Translations under genes and position numbers: made by a program | Shown: positions 18,867-26,948 of the stretch, piece by piece | Position numbering within the stretch: position 1 is the first letter of the stretch | How the letters are laid out: each line of letters opens with the position of its first letter | The notes under the pieces: generated by a model | Database searches by the model: none | What the model saw: only the letters and a program-made list of their open reading frames with translations | Told to the model about the DNA's origin: nothing | Assembly (NCBI RefSeq): GCF_002754475.1 | Contig: NZ_PEFL01000001.1 | Span: 2,666,001 to 2,730,000, forward strand | Length of the DNA: 64,000 nt | Direction of reading: 5' to 3' | Source: Comamonas sp. 26 | GTDB taxonomy: Bacteria; Pseudomonadota; Gammaproteobacteria; Burkholderiales; Burkholderiaceae_C

Positions 18867-18935
18867 GCGCCGCCGCGCAGCGATGCTACCGCCCCCTCAG
18901 GGGGAAGCGGCAAAGCCGCACAGGGGGAGCCGTTT
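18867..18935. repeat. GC-rich gene-end repeat, copy 1
   Basis: GCGCCGCCGCGCAGCGATGC, then CCCCCTCAGGGGG and CGGCAAAGCCGCACAGGGGG; several nested palindromes. It runs exactly into the ybaB stop codon, as copy 2 (53,197-53,264) runs into the stop codon of the ankyrin gene. Confidence 0.7.
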
Positions 18936-19266
18936 AGAACGGGAACTTCATGCCACCAGGCAGGCCAGGCATACCGGCTGTGATCTTGCCCATCTTTTCG
19001 CTGGAGGTTTCTTCAGCCTTGCGCACCGCGGCGTTGAAAGCCGCAGCGACCAGGTCTTCCAGCATGTCCTTGTCCTCAGCCAGCAGGCTGGGGTCAATGG
19101 TGATGCGCTTGACGTCGTGCTTGCAGGTCATCACAACCTTGACCAGACCGGCACCGGATTCGCCTTCAACTTCGATGTTGCCCAGCTCGTCCTGAGCCTT
19201 CTTCAGGTTGTCTTGCATGGACTGGGCTTGTTTCATCAAACCGGCGAGTTGTCCTTTGTTGAACAT
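18934..19266 (-). CDS. ybaB: YbaB/EbfC nucleoid-associated protein
   Basis: A small dimeric DNA-binding protein of 110 residues. The family pattern is clear: N-terminal amphipathic helix ([20 protein letters not shown]), the [21 protein letters not shown] strand region and the Gly/Met/Pro-rich tail. It lies 27 bases after dnaX, the standard arrangement, and is thus probably co-expressed with dnaX and recR. Its stop codon is formed at the edge of the GC-rich repeat. Confidence 0.94.
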   Translation of the reverse strand: MFNKGQLAGLMKQAQSMQDNLKKAQDELGNIEVEGESGAGLVKVVMTCKHDVKRITIDPSLLAEDKDMLEDLVAAAFNAAVRKAEETSSEKMGKITAGMPGLPGGMKFPF

Positions 19267-19293
19267 GTGAATTCCTTCTTTTGTTGAAACGCC

Positions 19294-21444
19294 TTATTCA
19301 GGCTGAATGGATAGGGGCTTGATGCTGCCAGGCACGATTTTCGCGCCAAAGTCTCGCCTCAAGGTTTGCACCAGCGAATTGCTTTTGACAATGTCTTCAG
19401 CAAGCAGCTGGTGCGTTTTCTTTTCAAAGGCCAGTCGACGTGCAGGAGTATCGGTCACCGGGCCCAACTCAACGTGCAATTGTCGCGCATGACCAGCCGC
19501 TTCCAGCGCAGCACGCAGACGATCACGTGAGCCCGTTTGGTTCAAAGAGCTGGAATCGACCCGCAGATGCCACAAATCACCGTCACGGGCAATCAGCTGC
19601 GACTGCAGTGCCAGCTGCCGCGCCAGAGCCGCCACGGCTTCAGTCTGCAGCAATTGTTCGACCACGTTTTGCCACAGATCACCTTCGGCCGTGCGCTCTA
19701 CAGGCGCAACATCTTGAGCGGTGCTGGCATAGCCACCAGCCGACTCCTGCGCAGCAGGCTCTTCCTGCTCCATGGAAGGTATCGCGGGCATGGAGTTCAT
19801 GGGCTGGCCGACATCCACATCGGCCTCATCGCTCCAGCGCCCATCATCCGCCCAGCCCTCTTCGGGCATACCCGCCCAGGCGGCTTCGCTGGGGTCCACT
19901 TCTTGCGGAGTGTCTGTTACATCGGCCGAATCCGCCATTTCTTGTGATTCCGAAGCCTCTTCTTCTGAATCTACGACCACTTCAGTCGCTACAGCAGGCA
20001 CTTCAGCGGCATCCGGCGTAATCGACCGAGGCACTTCCAGCGCGGCGGCAGGAGCGTTTTGCAGCACGGCAGGTTGTGGCTGAGCGAGCACAGATTCAGC
20101 TACCAATACAGTAGCTTCATACGCTTGATTTATATGGGCTTCAGGCTGTTTTAACGCTAAAAATTCAGAGGCAGGCTCCTGCTCTGCCGCCTGCGGCTGC
20201 ACGGTTGGAGCAACAGGCGAGATAGCCACGGGCGTGGCCGCCGGAGCCGACAGCCCTGCGGGCTCGGCAGCCGGTGAAGTAGCAACCAGGCGACTAGGCC
20301 TCAGCGCTGGAGTTTTTTTTTCAGCCGTGCCAGCTTCGGCATTTTCGGGCTTAAACGCCAGCAGCCGCAGCAGCGCCATGGTCAGCGCCGCATATTCGTC
20401 AGGAGCCAGACCCAGCTCCGCACGGCCATGCAGGCAGATGCTGTAGAGCAGCTGCGTCTCATCACGCGGCATCAAGCCAGCTAGGCGATCCACTTCAGCG
20501 GCTTCCGGGTCGCTGGCATCCAGGGGCATATCAGGCACGGCCTGCAGCACCGCCATGCGCTGCAGCACGGCGCACATTTCCTCCAGCGTAGAAGCAGCCG
20601 ACAAGCCGTTGTGGCGCAACTCTTCAGAAGTCTCAACCACCGTGCGGCCATCACCCTGCGCCAGCGCATCAATCAGGCGAAACACATGGCTGCGGTCCAC
20701 ACTGCCCAGCATCTGGCGCACCGAGGCCTCCTGAAGCTGACCGCTGCCAAAGGCAATCGCCTGATCGGTCAGACTCAGCGCATCACGCATGGAGCCTCGC
20801 GCTGCACGCGAGAGCAGGCGCAATGCCTGCGGCTCAGCAGGCACGGCCTCTTTTGCCAGCACTTGCGTCAGGTGTTCCAGCACCGTCTCAGGCGCCATGG
20901 GTCGCAGGTTGAACTGCAGGCAACGCGAAAGCACCGTCATAGGCACTTTCTGCGGATCGGTCGTGGCCAGCACAAACTTCAGATATTCGGGCGGCTCCTC
21001 CAGCGTCTTCAACATGGCGTTAAACGCCGTGTTGGTCAGCATGTGCACCTCGTCGATCATGAAAACCTTGAAGCGCCCCTGCACCGGCTTGTAGACAGCC
21101 TGCTCCAGCAGGCTCTGCACCTCGTCCACACCACGGTTGGATGCTGCATCCAGCTCCGTATAGTCAGGGAAACGACCGCTATCGATTTCAGTGCATGCAG
21201 CGCATACCCCGCAAGGAGTTGCAGTGATTCCACCATTGCCGTCCACACCTTGACAGTTCAGCGACTTGGCCAGAATGCGCGATACCGTGGTCTTGCCCAC
21301 GCCACGAGTGCCCGTGAACAGATAAGCGTGATGCAGGCGCTGCTGGGTCAACGCATTGGTCAGAGCCTGAACCACGTGCTCCTGCCCCACCATTTCGGAG
21401 AAGGTACGGGGCCGGTATTTACGAGCAAGCACTAAATAAGACAT
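19294..21444 (-). CDS. dnaX: DNA polymerase III subunits gamma and tau
   Basis: The clamp-loader ATPase and replisome organiser, 716 residues. It has Walker A (TGTRGVGKTTVSRILAKSL), a four-Cys zinc module (NCQGVDGNG...CGVCAAC), the DEVHML Walker B, the SRC sensor and the domain III region to about residue 370. A long Ala/Glu/Pro-rich linker and a C-terminal polymerase-binding domain (about 600-716) follow. The ATG at 21,444 (MSYLVLARKYRPRTF) is family-like. At the domain III/linker boundary there is a run of nine A; either shifted frame stops within seven codons, which would yield a gamma-like protein. The linker also holds a likely in-frame repeat copy (about 20,092-20,168). Confidence 0.96.
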   Translation of the reverse strand: MSYLVLARKYRPRTFSEMVGQEHVVQALTNALTQQRLHHAYLFTGTRGVGKTTVSRILAKSLNCQGVDGNGGITATPCGVCAACTEIDSGRFPDYTELDAASNRGVDEVQSLLEQAVYKPVQGRFKVFMIDEVHMLTNTAFNAMLKTLEEPPEYLKFVLATTDPQKVPMTVLSRCLQFNLRPMAPETVLEHLTQVLAKEAVPAEPQALRLLSRAARGSMRDALSLTDQAIAFGSGQLQEASVRQMLGSVDRSHVFRLIDALAQGDGRTVVETSEELRHNGLSAASTLEEMCAVLQRMAVLQAVPDMPLDASDPEAAEVDRLAGLMPRDETQLLYSICLHGRAELGLAPDEYAALTMALLRLLAFKPENAEAGTAEKKTPALRPSRLVATSPAAEPAGLSAPAATPVAISPVAPTVQPQAAEQEPASEFLALKQPEAHINQAYEATVLVAESVLAQPQPAVLQNAPAAALEVPRSITPDAAEVPAVATEVVVDSEEEASESQEMADSADVTDTPQEVDPSEAAWAGMPEEGWADDGRWSDEADVDVGQPMNSMPAIPSMEQEEPAAQESAGGYASTAQDVAPVERTAEGDLWQNVVEQLLQTEAVAALARQLALQSQLIARDGDLWHLRVDSSSLNQTGSRDRLRAALEAAGHARQLHVELGPVTDTPARRLAFEKKTHQLLAEDIVKSNSLVQTLRRDFGAKIVPGSIKPLSIQPE
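20092..20168 (+). repeat. Probable interspersed repeat copy inside dnaX
   Basis: On the plus strand the segment holds AGCTTCATACGCTTGATTTA, then a GCTTCAGGCTGTTTTAACGC block, in the same order as the intergenic repeat (AGCTnCTTGCGCTT, then a CAGAGGC-like block). It lies in the variable linker, so it is tolerated. Confidence 0.45.
20313..20321 (-). other. A9 slippage site in dnaX
   Basis: On the coding strand the text is GCT GAA AAA AAA ACT, an uninterrupted run of nine A at codon about 375. The -1 frame ends at a TAG (20,294-20,296) after six codons; the +1 frame ends at a TGA (20,301-20,303) after three. Confidence 0.6.
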
Positions 21445-21510
21445 AGTCTTCAATTCTACGGGGCAAGGGCATGTCAACACGGCTGCACCTGAAATCTCAT
21501 GCAATGAGAG

Positions 21511-21538
21511 TTCAGAGTGTGTCTTTTCAACCTATAAT
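21511..21538 (+). promoter_or_regulatory. Promoter of the SRP RNA gene
   Basis: -10 TATAAT (21,533-21,538), -35 TTCAGA (21,511-21,516), spacer 16. Transcription would begin within a few bases of the RNA's 5' stem at 21,543. Confidence 0.7.
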
Positions 21539-21542
21539 CAGC

Positions 21543-21641
21543 GGTGACGGGCCTCCTCGCATGGGGAAGCGGCCAACCGGGTCAGGTGGGGAACCAAGCA
21601 GCCCTAACTGTGAAACCAGTGCCGAGGTAAGGTTCGTCACC
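21543..21641 (+). ncRNA. ffs: Signal recognition particle 4.5S RNA
   Basis: The RNA scaffold of the bacterial SRP, which with Ffh targets membrane proteins. The ends pair (GGTGACG at 21,543 with CGTCACC at 21,635). The Ffh-binding domain is visible as GGTCAGGTGGGGAACCAAGC followed by AGCC, the near-universal GTCAGG...GGAA...AAGCAGCC pattern. It is divergent from dnaX, whose start lies about 100 bases away. Confidence 0.9.
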
Positions 21642-21720
21642 TTTCGATGGAAATCCTCTTTGCAGACAAGAGGTCATCTTCCTAGAAAAATATTTCTGAG
21701 CATGTGCGACACAACACCGT

Positions 21721-21751
21721 GACACCTCGTCAAATTGACAGGTGTCTTTTT
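21721..21751 (+). terminator. Terminator downstream of the SRP RNA
   Basis: GACACCT/AGGTGTC 7-bp stem followed by five T. Nothing else recognisable lies between this and 21,870. Confidence 0.75.
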
Positions 21752-21870
21752 GCGTTCATGACTGCATCAGCAAGATGTTTTAACAAATCGTACGACCTGC
21801 AATTGCGAGCCTCGCCTCAGTCAAAGATTTGACAGCTCAATTGAGCAATACCTGACAAAGTACAGACGCA

Positions 21871-21897
21871 AAAAGGGCCGCAGAACGCGGCCCTTTT
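21871..21897 (-). terminator. Terminator of rimO
   Basis: AAAAGGGCCGC/GCGGCCCTTTT, an 11-base inverted repeat with five-base loop, 38 bases after the rimO stop codon. Confidence 0.85.
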
Positions 21898-21935
21898 AAA
21901 TTTTTGATGCAGCCTGCAAAGACTGCTTCATTCGC

Positions 21936-23342
21936 TTAGACAGGAATACCCACCAGATCATGCCCTTGCGTACCAACGATACGCACGCTGATCAAATCAC
22001 CCACCTTGTAGGTCTTGCTGGCTTTTTCAGGCGGCTGGATGTGCACCACGCCGTCAATCTCTGGGGCATCGGCATAGGTACGGCCTACGCCGCCCTTTTT
22101 GCCCAAGCTGATGGCTTTGTCGACCAGAACCTTCATGACCTGACCCACGCGGCGCTGCAGGCGCGCGGTGGAGACTTCTTCCGCCACTTCCATAAAGCGG
22201 GCGCGGCGCGCTTCGCGCACTTCTTCGGGCAGCATGCCAGGCAACTCATTGGCGGTAGCGCCTTCTACCGGACTATAGGCAAAGCAGCCTGCGCGATCAA
22301 TTTCCGCTTCGCGAATGAAATCAAGCAAGTGCTCAAACTCTTCTTCAGTCTCGCCAGGGAAGCCAGCAATGAAGGTGGAGCGAATCACCAACTCTGGGCA
22401 AATCTTGCGCCATCCGCGGATACGGTCGAGGTTTTTCTCACCGGATGCAGGGCGCTTCATACGCTTCAGAACGTCAGGGTGGCTATGCTGCAGCGGCACA
22501 TCCAGGTATGGCAAGACCTTGCCTTCGGCCATCAGCGGCAGCACGGCATCAACCGTGGGGTAGGGGTACACGTAGTGCATACGCACCCACGCGCCGTATT
22601 GCTTGGCCAGCTTGCCCAATTCATCGGCCAGCTCCAGCATGCGGGTCTTGACGGGCTTGCCATCCCAGAAGCCGGTAACGTACTTCACATCTACGCCGTA
22701 AGCGGAGGTGTCTTGGCTGATGACCAGCAGCTCTTTGACGCCGCCTTCAAACAGCGCTTTGGCTTCTTTCAAGACATCGCCAATCGGGCGCGAAACCAAG
22801 TCGCCGCGCATGGAGGGGATGATGCAGAAAGTACAACGGTGATTGCAACCTTCAGAAATCTTCAGGTACGCATAGTGCTTAGGCGTGAGCTTGATGCCAG
22901 CATCGCCAAAGCTGCCCGGCACCAGATCCACAAACGGGTCATGGGGCTTGGGCAGGTGGGCGTGCACAGCGTCCATCACCTCCTGCGTGGCGTGGGGACC
23001 TGTTACAGCCAGCACGCTGGGGTGCACTTCAGCCACCATGGTGGCGCCACCTTCTTTACCGGCCTTGGCGCCCAGGCAACCGGTGACAATCACCTTTCCG
23101 TTGGCAGCCAGTGCTTCACCAATGGTGTCCAGGCTTTCTTTGACGGCATCGTCAATAAAACCGCAGGTGTTAACAATGACCAAGTCCGCACCTTCAAAAG
23201 TCTTGGAGGTCTGATAACCCTCGGCGCTGAGCTGCGTGAGAATCAGTTCGCTGTCAGTCAGCGCTTTAGGACAGCCCAGCGAGACGAACCCAACTTTCGG
23301 GATACTCGTTTGCATCGTGCGATCAGAATCAGTTGATTTCAT
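21936..23342 (-). CDS. rimO: Ribosomal protein S12 methylthiotransferase RimO
   Basis: Adds a methylthio group to an aspartate of ribosomal protein S12. The N-terminal MTTase domain starts [16 protein letters not shown] with further Cys in [10 protein letters not shown] and [10 protein letters not shown]. The radical-SAM motif is [15 protein letters not shown], and a C-terminal TRAM domain ends the protein. The 468 residues include a nine-residue lead; [10 protein letters not shown] at 23,315 is an equally good start. The chromosomal end of the integrated element lies just upstream. Confidence 0.95.
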   Translation of the reverse strand: MKSTDSDRTMQTSIPKVGFVSLGCPKALTDSELILTQLSAEGYQTSKTFEGADLVIVNTCGFIDDAVKESLDTIGEALAANGKVIVTGCLGAKAGKEGGATMVAEVHPSVLAVTGPHATQEVMDAVHAHLPKPHDPFVDLVPGSFGDAGIKLTPKHYAYLKISEGCNHRCTFCIIPSMRGDLVSRPIGDVLKEAKALFEGGVKELLVISQDTSAYGVDVKYVTGFWDGKPVKTRMLELADELGKLAKQYGAWVRMHYVYPYPTVDAVLPLMAEGKVLPYLDVPLQHSHPDVLKRMKRPASGEKNLDRIRGWRKICPELVIRSTFIAGFPGETEEEFEHLLDFIREAEIDRAGCFAYSPVEGATANELPGMLPEEVREARRARFMEVAEEVSTARLQRRVGQVMKVLVDKAISLGKKGGVGRTYADAPEIDGVVHIQPPEKASKTYKVGDLISVRIVGTQGHDLVGIPV

Positions 23343-23472
23343 TTGATTTTTCCAGCGGCGCAGCCTCTACGCGAAAGCAGAGATTTTAAGCGAATCGCAA
23401 ATTTTGGCAGGCGCGATACCATTGCCCGACTCGACGTACAGGCCGACAGTCAATGGATAGATAAACGAAAAA

Positions 23473-23501
23473 GGCGCTACAGCTTTTATAGCTGTAGCGC
23501 C
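23473..23501. terminator. Native hairpin beyond the tRNA-Lys 3' end
   Basis: GGCGCTACAGC/GCTGTAGCGCC, an 11-bp stem with a seven-base TTTTATA loop, 7 bases outside the left att copy. Before integration this lay directly downstream of tRNA-Lys, so it was probably its terminator. Confidence 0.55.
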
Positions 23502-23508
23502 TACATTC

Positions 23509-23557
23509 TGGTGGGTCCTACGAGATTCGAACTCGTGACCAACGGATTAAAAGTCCG
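23509..23557 (-). repeat. Left attachment site: orphan 3' fragment of tRNA-Lys
   Basis: 49 bases identical to 47,262-47,310, covering the CCA end, T arm, variable loop and the anticodon arm of tRNA-Lys(TTT). The upstream half of the tRNA is missing, so no functional tRNA can be made here. Identity stops exactly after the anticodon stem, as expected for crossover in the anticodon region. Confidence 0.92.
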
Positions 23558-23595
23558 AATCACGATCAAGCACCGGCGCGGGTTCCAACAGGTTT

Positions 23596-23660
23596 GTGGG
23601 AATATTTTACCATCTACCCACTCAGCATTCATGCGCCTCTTCAGAACTTATTCCCACGGC
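23596..23660. promoter_or_regulatory. Candidate integrase arm-type sites, left end
   Basis: AATATTCCCAC occurs on the minus strand at 23,596-23,606, and TATTCCCACGGC on the plus strand at 23,649-23,660. The same words occur as AATATTCCCACGGC at the right end (47,192-47,205). Confidence 0.45.
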
Positions 23661-23675
23661 TCAGGTATTCGATAG

Positions 23676-24172
23676 ATGCTCGCAACCACCCTCCTCGGCC
23701 TCGTCGTCGGCATCTCAGACGGCGACACCTTGACCGCCCGCAGTGGAGAACCCGGTCAATACGAACAAATCAAGGTAAGACTACAGGGCATCGACGCCCC
23801 TGAGCGCAAACAGCCATTCGGAGAGCGCGCCCGCCAAGCTCTGGCCGAGCTGACATTTCAGAAAGAGGCTGAGCTGAGCTGCGCTGAACCAAAACAGACA
23901 GGTACAAGCGACAGGTGTGCTCTGTCTGGGTCGCCCCAGCATCGGGCTGGCCTCGCACGCTTGATACCGGCCTAGCTATGGTGACCCAGGGCATGGCCTG
24001 GTGGTATCGCGCCTATGCCCGCGAACAATCACCACAGGAGCGCGGCCAATACGAATTTGCCGAGCAAGAAGCTGCGACGCGCAAAGTGGGTCTTTGGAGC
24101 GATTCGCAACCAATCGCACCATGGGATTGGCGCAAAGCCTCCCGCGAGCGTCGACAAAACCTAAGTCCGTAA
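23676..24172 (+). pseudogene. Thermonuclease (SNase-like), frameshifted
   Basis: A staphylococcal-nuclease-family gene split over two frames. Frame 1 (from 23,676) encodes VVGISDGDTLTA and VRLQGIDAPERKQPFGERAR, with the Asp, Arg, Asp and Glu of the active site. After CAEPK the reading must shift to continue as DRYKRQVCSVWVAPASG, WYRAYAREQS and ATRKVGLWSDSQPIAPWDWR, which end at 24,172. One missing A in CCAAAACAG (about 23,889) explains it. The shift cuts off the conserved DRY.R segment with the second catalytic Arg, so the protein should be inactive unless this is a sequencing error. Confidence 0.85.
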
Positions 24173-24193
24173 ACGACCCTAAGCTGACTGTTA

Positions 24194-24222
24194 TTGCACT
24201 CAAATGCGGACAGTCTTAAAAT
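24194..24222 (+). promoter_or_regulatory. Promoter of the ABC-F gene
   Basis: -35 TTGCAC (24,194-24,199), 17-base spacer, -10 TAAAAT (24,217-24,222). The predicted transcript has a leader of about 113 bases ahead of the ABC-F start at 24,342. Confidence 0.55.
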
Positions 24223-24240
24223 TAGAGGATCAAACATCCA

Positions 24241-24320
24241 AGAGGAGGATTCGTCCCATGCGCCACTGATGCAGCCGTTGATACGGCAAATCTCCACTGC
24301 CCCCATCACGCGGGGGAGCT
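24241..24320 (+). promoter_or_regulatory. Leader with short upstream ORFs and a GC hairpin
   Basis: A strong Shine-Dalgarno (AGAGGAGG, 24,241-24,248) precedes ATG CGC CAC TGA (24,258-24,269), a three-codon ORF. Its stop overlaps the ATG of a second ORF (24,268) that runs out of frame into the ABC-F gene. A hairpin CCCCC/GGGGG (24,300-24,316) follows. This resembles attenuation leaders of ABC-F resistance genes; function is inference. Confidence 0.4.
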
Positions 24321-24341
24321 CTTTGCATCTTTGGAATATGT

Positions 24342-25961
24342 ATGGCGACAACTTCCTTTTCTCTGGAGGGTGTGTCTTTCACGCTCCCGAACGGCGAGAC
24401 ACTTTTCTCCAACCTTAATGAACACTTTGACCTGCGTCGCACCGGTTTAGTCGGGCGCAATGGCGTTGGCAAGTCGGTTCTTGGGCACATTCTCGCAGGG
24501 CAGTTACAGCCCACCCAAGGACGATGTGTGCAATCGCGCTCGGTGCATTATCTGGCGCAGCAGGTCAGTCCACCGACTCGCGCCACAGTAGCTGATCTGG
24601 CAGGAGTACGCGGCGTGCTGGATGCGCTGCAACGCATCGAGGCTGGCAGCGTTATCGGGGCGGACTTCGATGCCGTTGGAGACCGCTGGGACATCCAGCA
24701 ACAGCTTCAGCAAGCGCTTGCTCAGCATGGCCTTCCACACCTGCACGCCGATACGCTAGCCTCCGCAATCAGTGGCGGCGAATCGATGCGAGTGGCCTTG
24801 GTCGCCGCCCAATTATCCGAAGCCGATTTCCTGATCCTGGACGAGCCGAGTAACCATCTTGACCAAGCCAGCCGCCAAGCCTTGATGGACTGGTTGCAGC
24901 ACTGGCAGAACGGCCTGCTGGTAATCAGCCATGACCGTGAACTGCTGGGGTCGATGGAGCGCATCGTCGAGCTGTCCACTGTGGGCTTACGAAGCTACGG
25001 CGGTAACTACGCTTTGTATGCGCAAGTTAAAGAGCAAGAGCAGCAAAATTCGCTGGCTGAGCTCGACCGTGCCAAGCTGGATCGGCGACGTGAGGAGCTA
25101 TCGATGCGGGAGCATCGCGAGCGCCAGGAAAAGCGTCAAGCACGCGGAACTCGCAGCGGTAAGCAAGCCAACCAAGCAAAGATTCTGTTGGACCGGCAAA
25201 AGGAGCGCAGCGACCAATCGGTCGGCAAGCTGCATCGACAGCAAGCAGACACACGGCAAGCGCTTTCCGAGCGTGTGCGAGAGGTCGCAGCGCAGGTTGC
25301 CAGCGACTTGCATGTTCATTTGCATGCGCCAACTCACAAGGGTATCGCCCAGCGTCAGTTGGTGGCGCTAGAGGATGTGAAACTACCCTTTGTGCCGGAA
25401 GCCACCAAGCACCTCAGCTTGCGGGTGACGGGGCAACAGCGCATCGGTCTGGTGGGGCCTAACGCCAGTGGTAAGTCCACGTTGCTGCAGGTGCTTGCAG
25501 GTCGGCTCATACCTGTAGCGGGAATTTGCAGTGTCACACCTCGGCAGGCCTACCTCGACCAGCGGCTGGACATTTTGGACGCGCAACGCACCGTGTTAGA
25601 GCAGCTACAGGAGGTCAATAACACCTTCAGTGAAGGCGAACTCCGCACACGACTGGCACAACTGGGTCTGGACGCGCAAAGACTTAATGTTATGTGTAGT
25701 GCGCTCAGCGGTGGCGAGCGCCTAAAAGCCGCGCTCGCTTGTGCGCTTTATGCAGACGAGCCACCTGAACTGCTGCTGCTCGACGAGCCCACCAATCATT
25801 TAGACCTGCCATCGCTGGGTGCTTTGGAAAAACTGCTGTCCAGCTTTCAAGGTGCGCTAATCGTAGCGTCCCATGACCGAGCTTTTATGGATCAGCTTGC
25901 GTTAACTGATGTTCTTACAGTGGGTGCAGACGGATGGAAACTGATTCCTAATGAAAAATGA
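24342..25961 (+). CDS. ABC-F family ATPase
   Basis: A soluble protein with two ATP-binding cassettes and no membrane part, 539 residues. Cassette 1 has Walker A GRNGVGKSVLG, signature SGGESMRVAL and Walker B LILDEPSNHLD. After a charged linker (about 230-300, Arg/Gln/Glu-rich) cassette 2 has GPNASGKSTLLQ, LSGGERLKAAL and LLLLDEPTNHLD. ABC-F proteins bind the ribosomal E site; some protect against antibiotics, others tune translation. Which applies here cannot be told. It lies inside the element, with its own promoter and a structured leader. Confidence 0.9.
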   Translation: MATTSFSLEGVSFTLPNGETLFSNLNEHFDLRRTGLVGRNGVGKSVLGHILAGQLQPTQGRCVQSRSVHYLAQQVSPPTRATVADLAGVRGVLDALQRIEAGSVIGADFDAVGDRWDIQQQLQQALAQHGLPHLHADTLASAISGGESMRVALVAAQLSEADFLILDEPSNHLDQASRQALMDWLQHWQNGLLVISHDRELLGSMERIVELSTVGLRSYGGNYALYAQVKEQEQQNSLAELDRAKLDRRREELSMREHRERQEKRQARGTRSGKQANQAKILLDRQKERSDQSVGKLHRQQADTRQALSERVREVAAQVASDLHVHLHAPTHKGIAQRQLVALEDVKLPFVPEATKHLSLRVTGQQRIGLVGPNASGKSTLLQVLAGRLIPVAGICSVTPRQAYLDQRLDILDAQRTVLEQLQEVNNTFSEGELRTRLAQLGLDAQRLNVMCSALSGGERLKAALACALYADEPPELLLLDEPTNHLDLPSLGALEKLLSSFQGALIVASHDRAFMDQLALTDVLTVGADGWKLIPNEK

Positions 25962-26132
25962 CTGCGCTCGTTACTGGCGAGCCATGAAATGCCTGAGGCC
26001 GGCATCGCCCTCACTAATTGTTGAACGACAAAGTGCTGAGTGACCGCTTTTGTGGTGATGAGCGACAGGCAGCTTCTGGCCGTTTCCAGTCATACGCACT
26101 GGTGCAGCAGTCTGCTCTGAGACAATCGCGCT

Positions 26133-26387
26133 ATGACCGATGAATCCCCGATCCACACAGTCCACAGGCGCGTTTGCCACACGTTCCTCCGGCACTGGAA
26201 GGCCCACAGCAACGTCTACCCCAAGCTCATCAAGCTCCCGCCGGATGAACTTAGACACTTCAATCACCTCAATTCCTTCGCCAAGCCCAATGAGATGTGG
26301 GGCGTCCCAATTGAAATCGACCCCAACACCACGGGCGTGATGATTGCGGTCGATGGGACGGAAATGCCTTTGCTCGAAGGCTATTGA
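26133..26387 (+). CDS. Hypothetical 84-residue protein
   Basis: I do not recognise it. It has no signal peptide or membrane segment. The second half (MWGVPIEIDPNTTGVMIAVDGTEMPLLEGY) resembles the C-terminal strands of small phage proteins that end in a VP(V/I)xxDP...DGT pattern, but I cannot name the family. It is convergent with the DUF2829 gene. The stretch 25,962-26,132 before it shows no gene. Confidence 0.55.
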   Translation: MTDESPIHTVHRRVCHTFLRHWKAHSNVYPKLIKLPPDELRHFNHLNSFAKPNEMWGVPIEIDPNTTGVMIAVDGTEMPLLEGY

Positions 26388-26414
26388 AGGTAACCCCGCT
26401 ACAGGGCTACTGAG

Positions 26415-26876
26415 TTAGAAGTTGGCGATGCGCTCGCCCAGGATGGTGGACAGCTCTTGCATCACATCGAGCTGACGGCGCATGCGAGCCTGTTCGTCGG
26501 AGTCCAACTGGCGAAAAAGGGCATTGCGCTCGATGAACTCGTCCAGCTTGCTGATTTCAATGTCCCGACACTGCTTTTCATCCAGCACGCGCTGCTGGTG
26601 GGGTGGGACTGTGCAACCAACTACCTGCCAGTCTTCGGCCAGTGTGTCGTTGATGCTCGGAGCCCAGGTGCTGACTGTCTCGTCCACGTTCTTGAGGGCA
26701 AGGTAGGCCGCATAAGGCACAAGCGCGCCCTCCCCAAAATGCTTTTTGGCCGCGCCGGTTTGCACCGGGTAGCTTGCCGCAGGCACCAGATAGATGAACA
26801 GGCCTTTGCCGTTCCAGCCCGTGCGCTGCAGTCGCTTACCTAGCTTCAATTCCTTGATTGCGTCACCGAAATTCAT
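26415..26876 (-). CDS. DUF2829 (Tad2-like) protein with an extra C-terminal domain
   Basis: Residues 1-95 show the DUF2829 pattern: MNFGDAIKELKLGKRLQRTGWNGKGLFIYLV at the start, then an aliphatic core and the closing LAEDWQVVG. DUF2829 includes Thoeris anti-defence 2 (Tad2), a phage protein that sequesters the Thoeris signal molecule. Residues about 105-153 (ISKLDEFIERNALFRQLDSD, then DVMQELSTILGERI) form a separate helical domain like that attached to many phage DUF2829 and related proteins. A Shine-Dalgarno GGAGAA precedes the ATG. Anti-Thoeris activity is inference from family. Confidence 0.8.
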   Translation of the reverse strand: MNFGDAIKELKLGKRLQRTGWNGKGLFIYLVPAASYPVQTGAAKKHFGEGALVPYAAYLALKNVDETVSTWAPSINDTLAEDWQVVGCTVPPHQQRVLDEKQCRDIEISKLDEFIERNALFRQLDSDEQARMRRQLDVMQELSTILGERIANF

Positions 26877-26948
26877 TGGGGGTTCTCCTTGGTTTGGGGA
26901 ATCACTGGCCAGGCTGCGCGGCAGGTTGCTGCATCAGCTGCGTGGCCA

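Noticed and set aside
18867..18935. CRISPR or tandem-repeat array
   Set aside because: Only nested palindromes occur, no regularly spaced repeats with unique spacers. No CRISPR array is seen anywhere in the window.
23509..23557. A second tRNA-Lys gene
   Set aside because: Only the 3' portion is present. The D arm and 5' acceptor strand are missing, so it is an att remnant.
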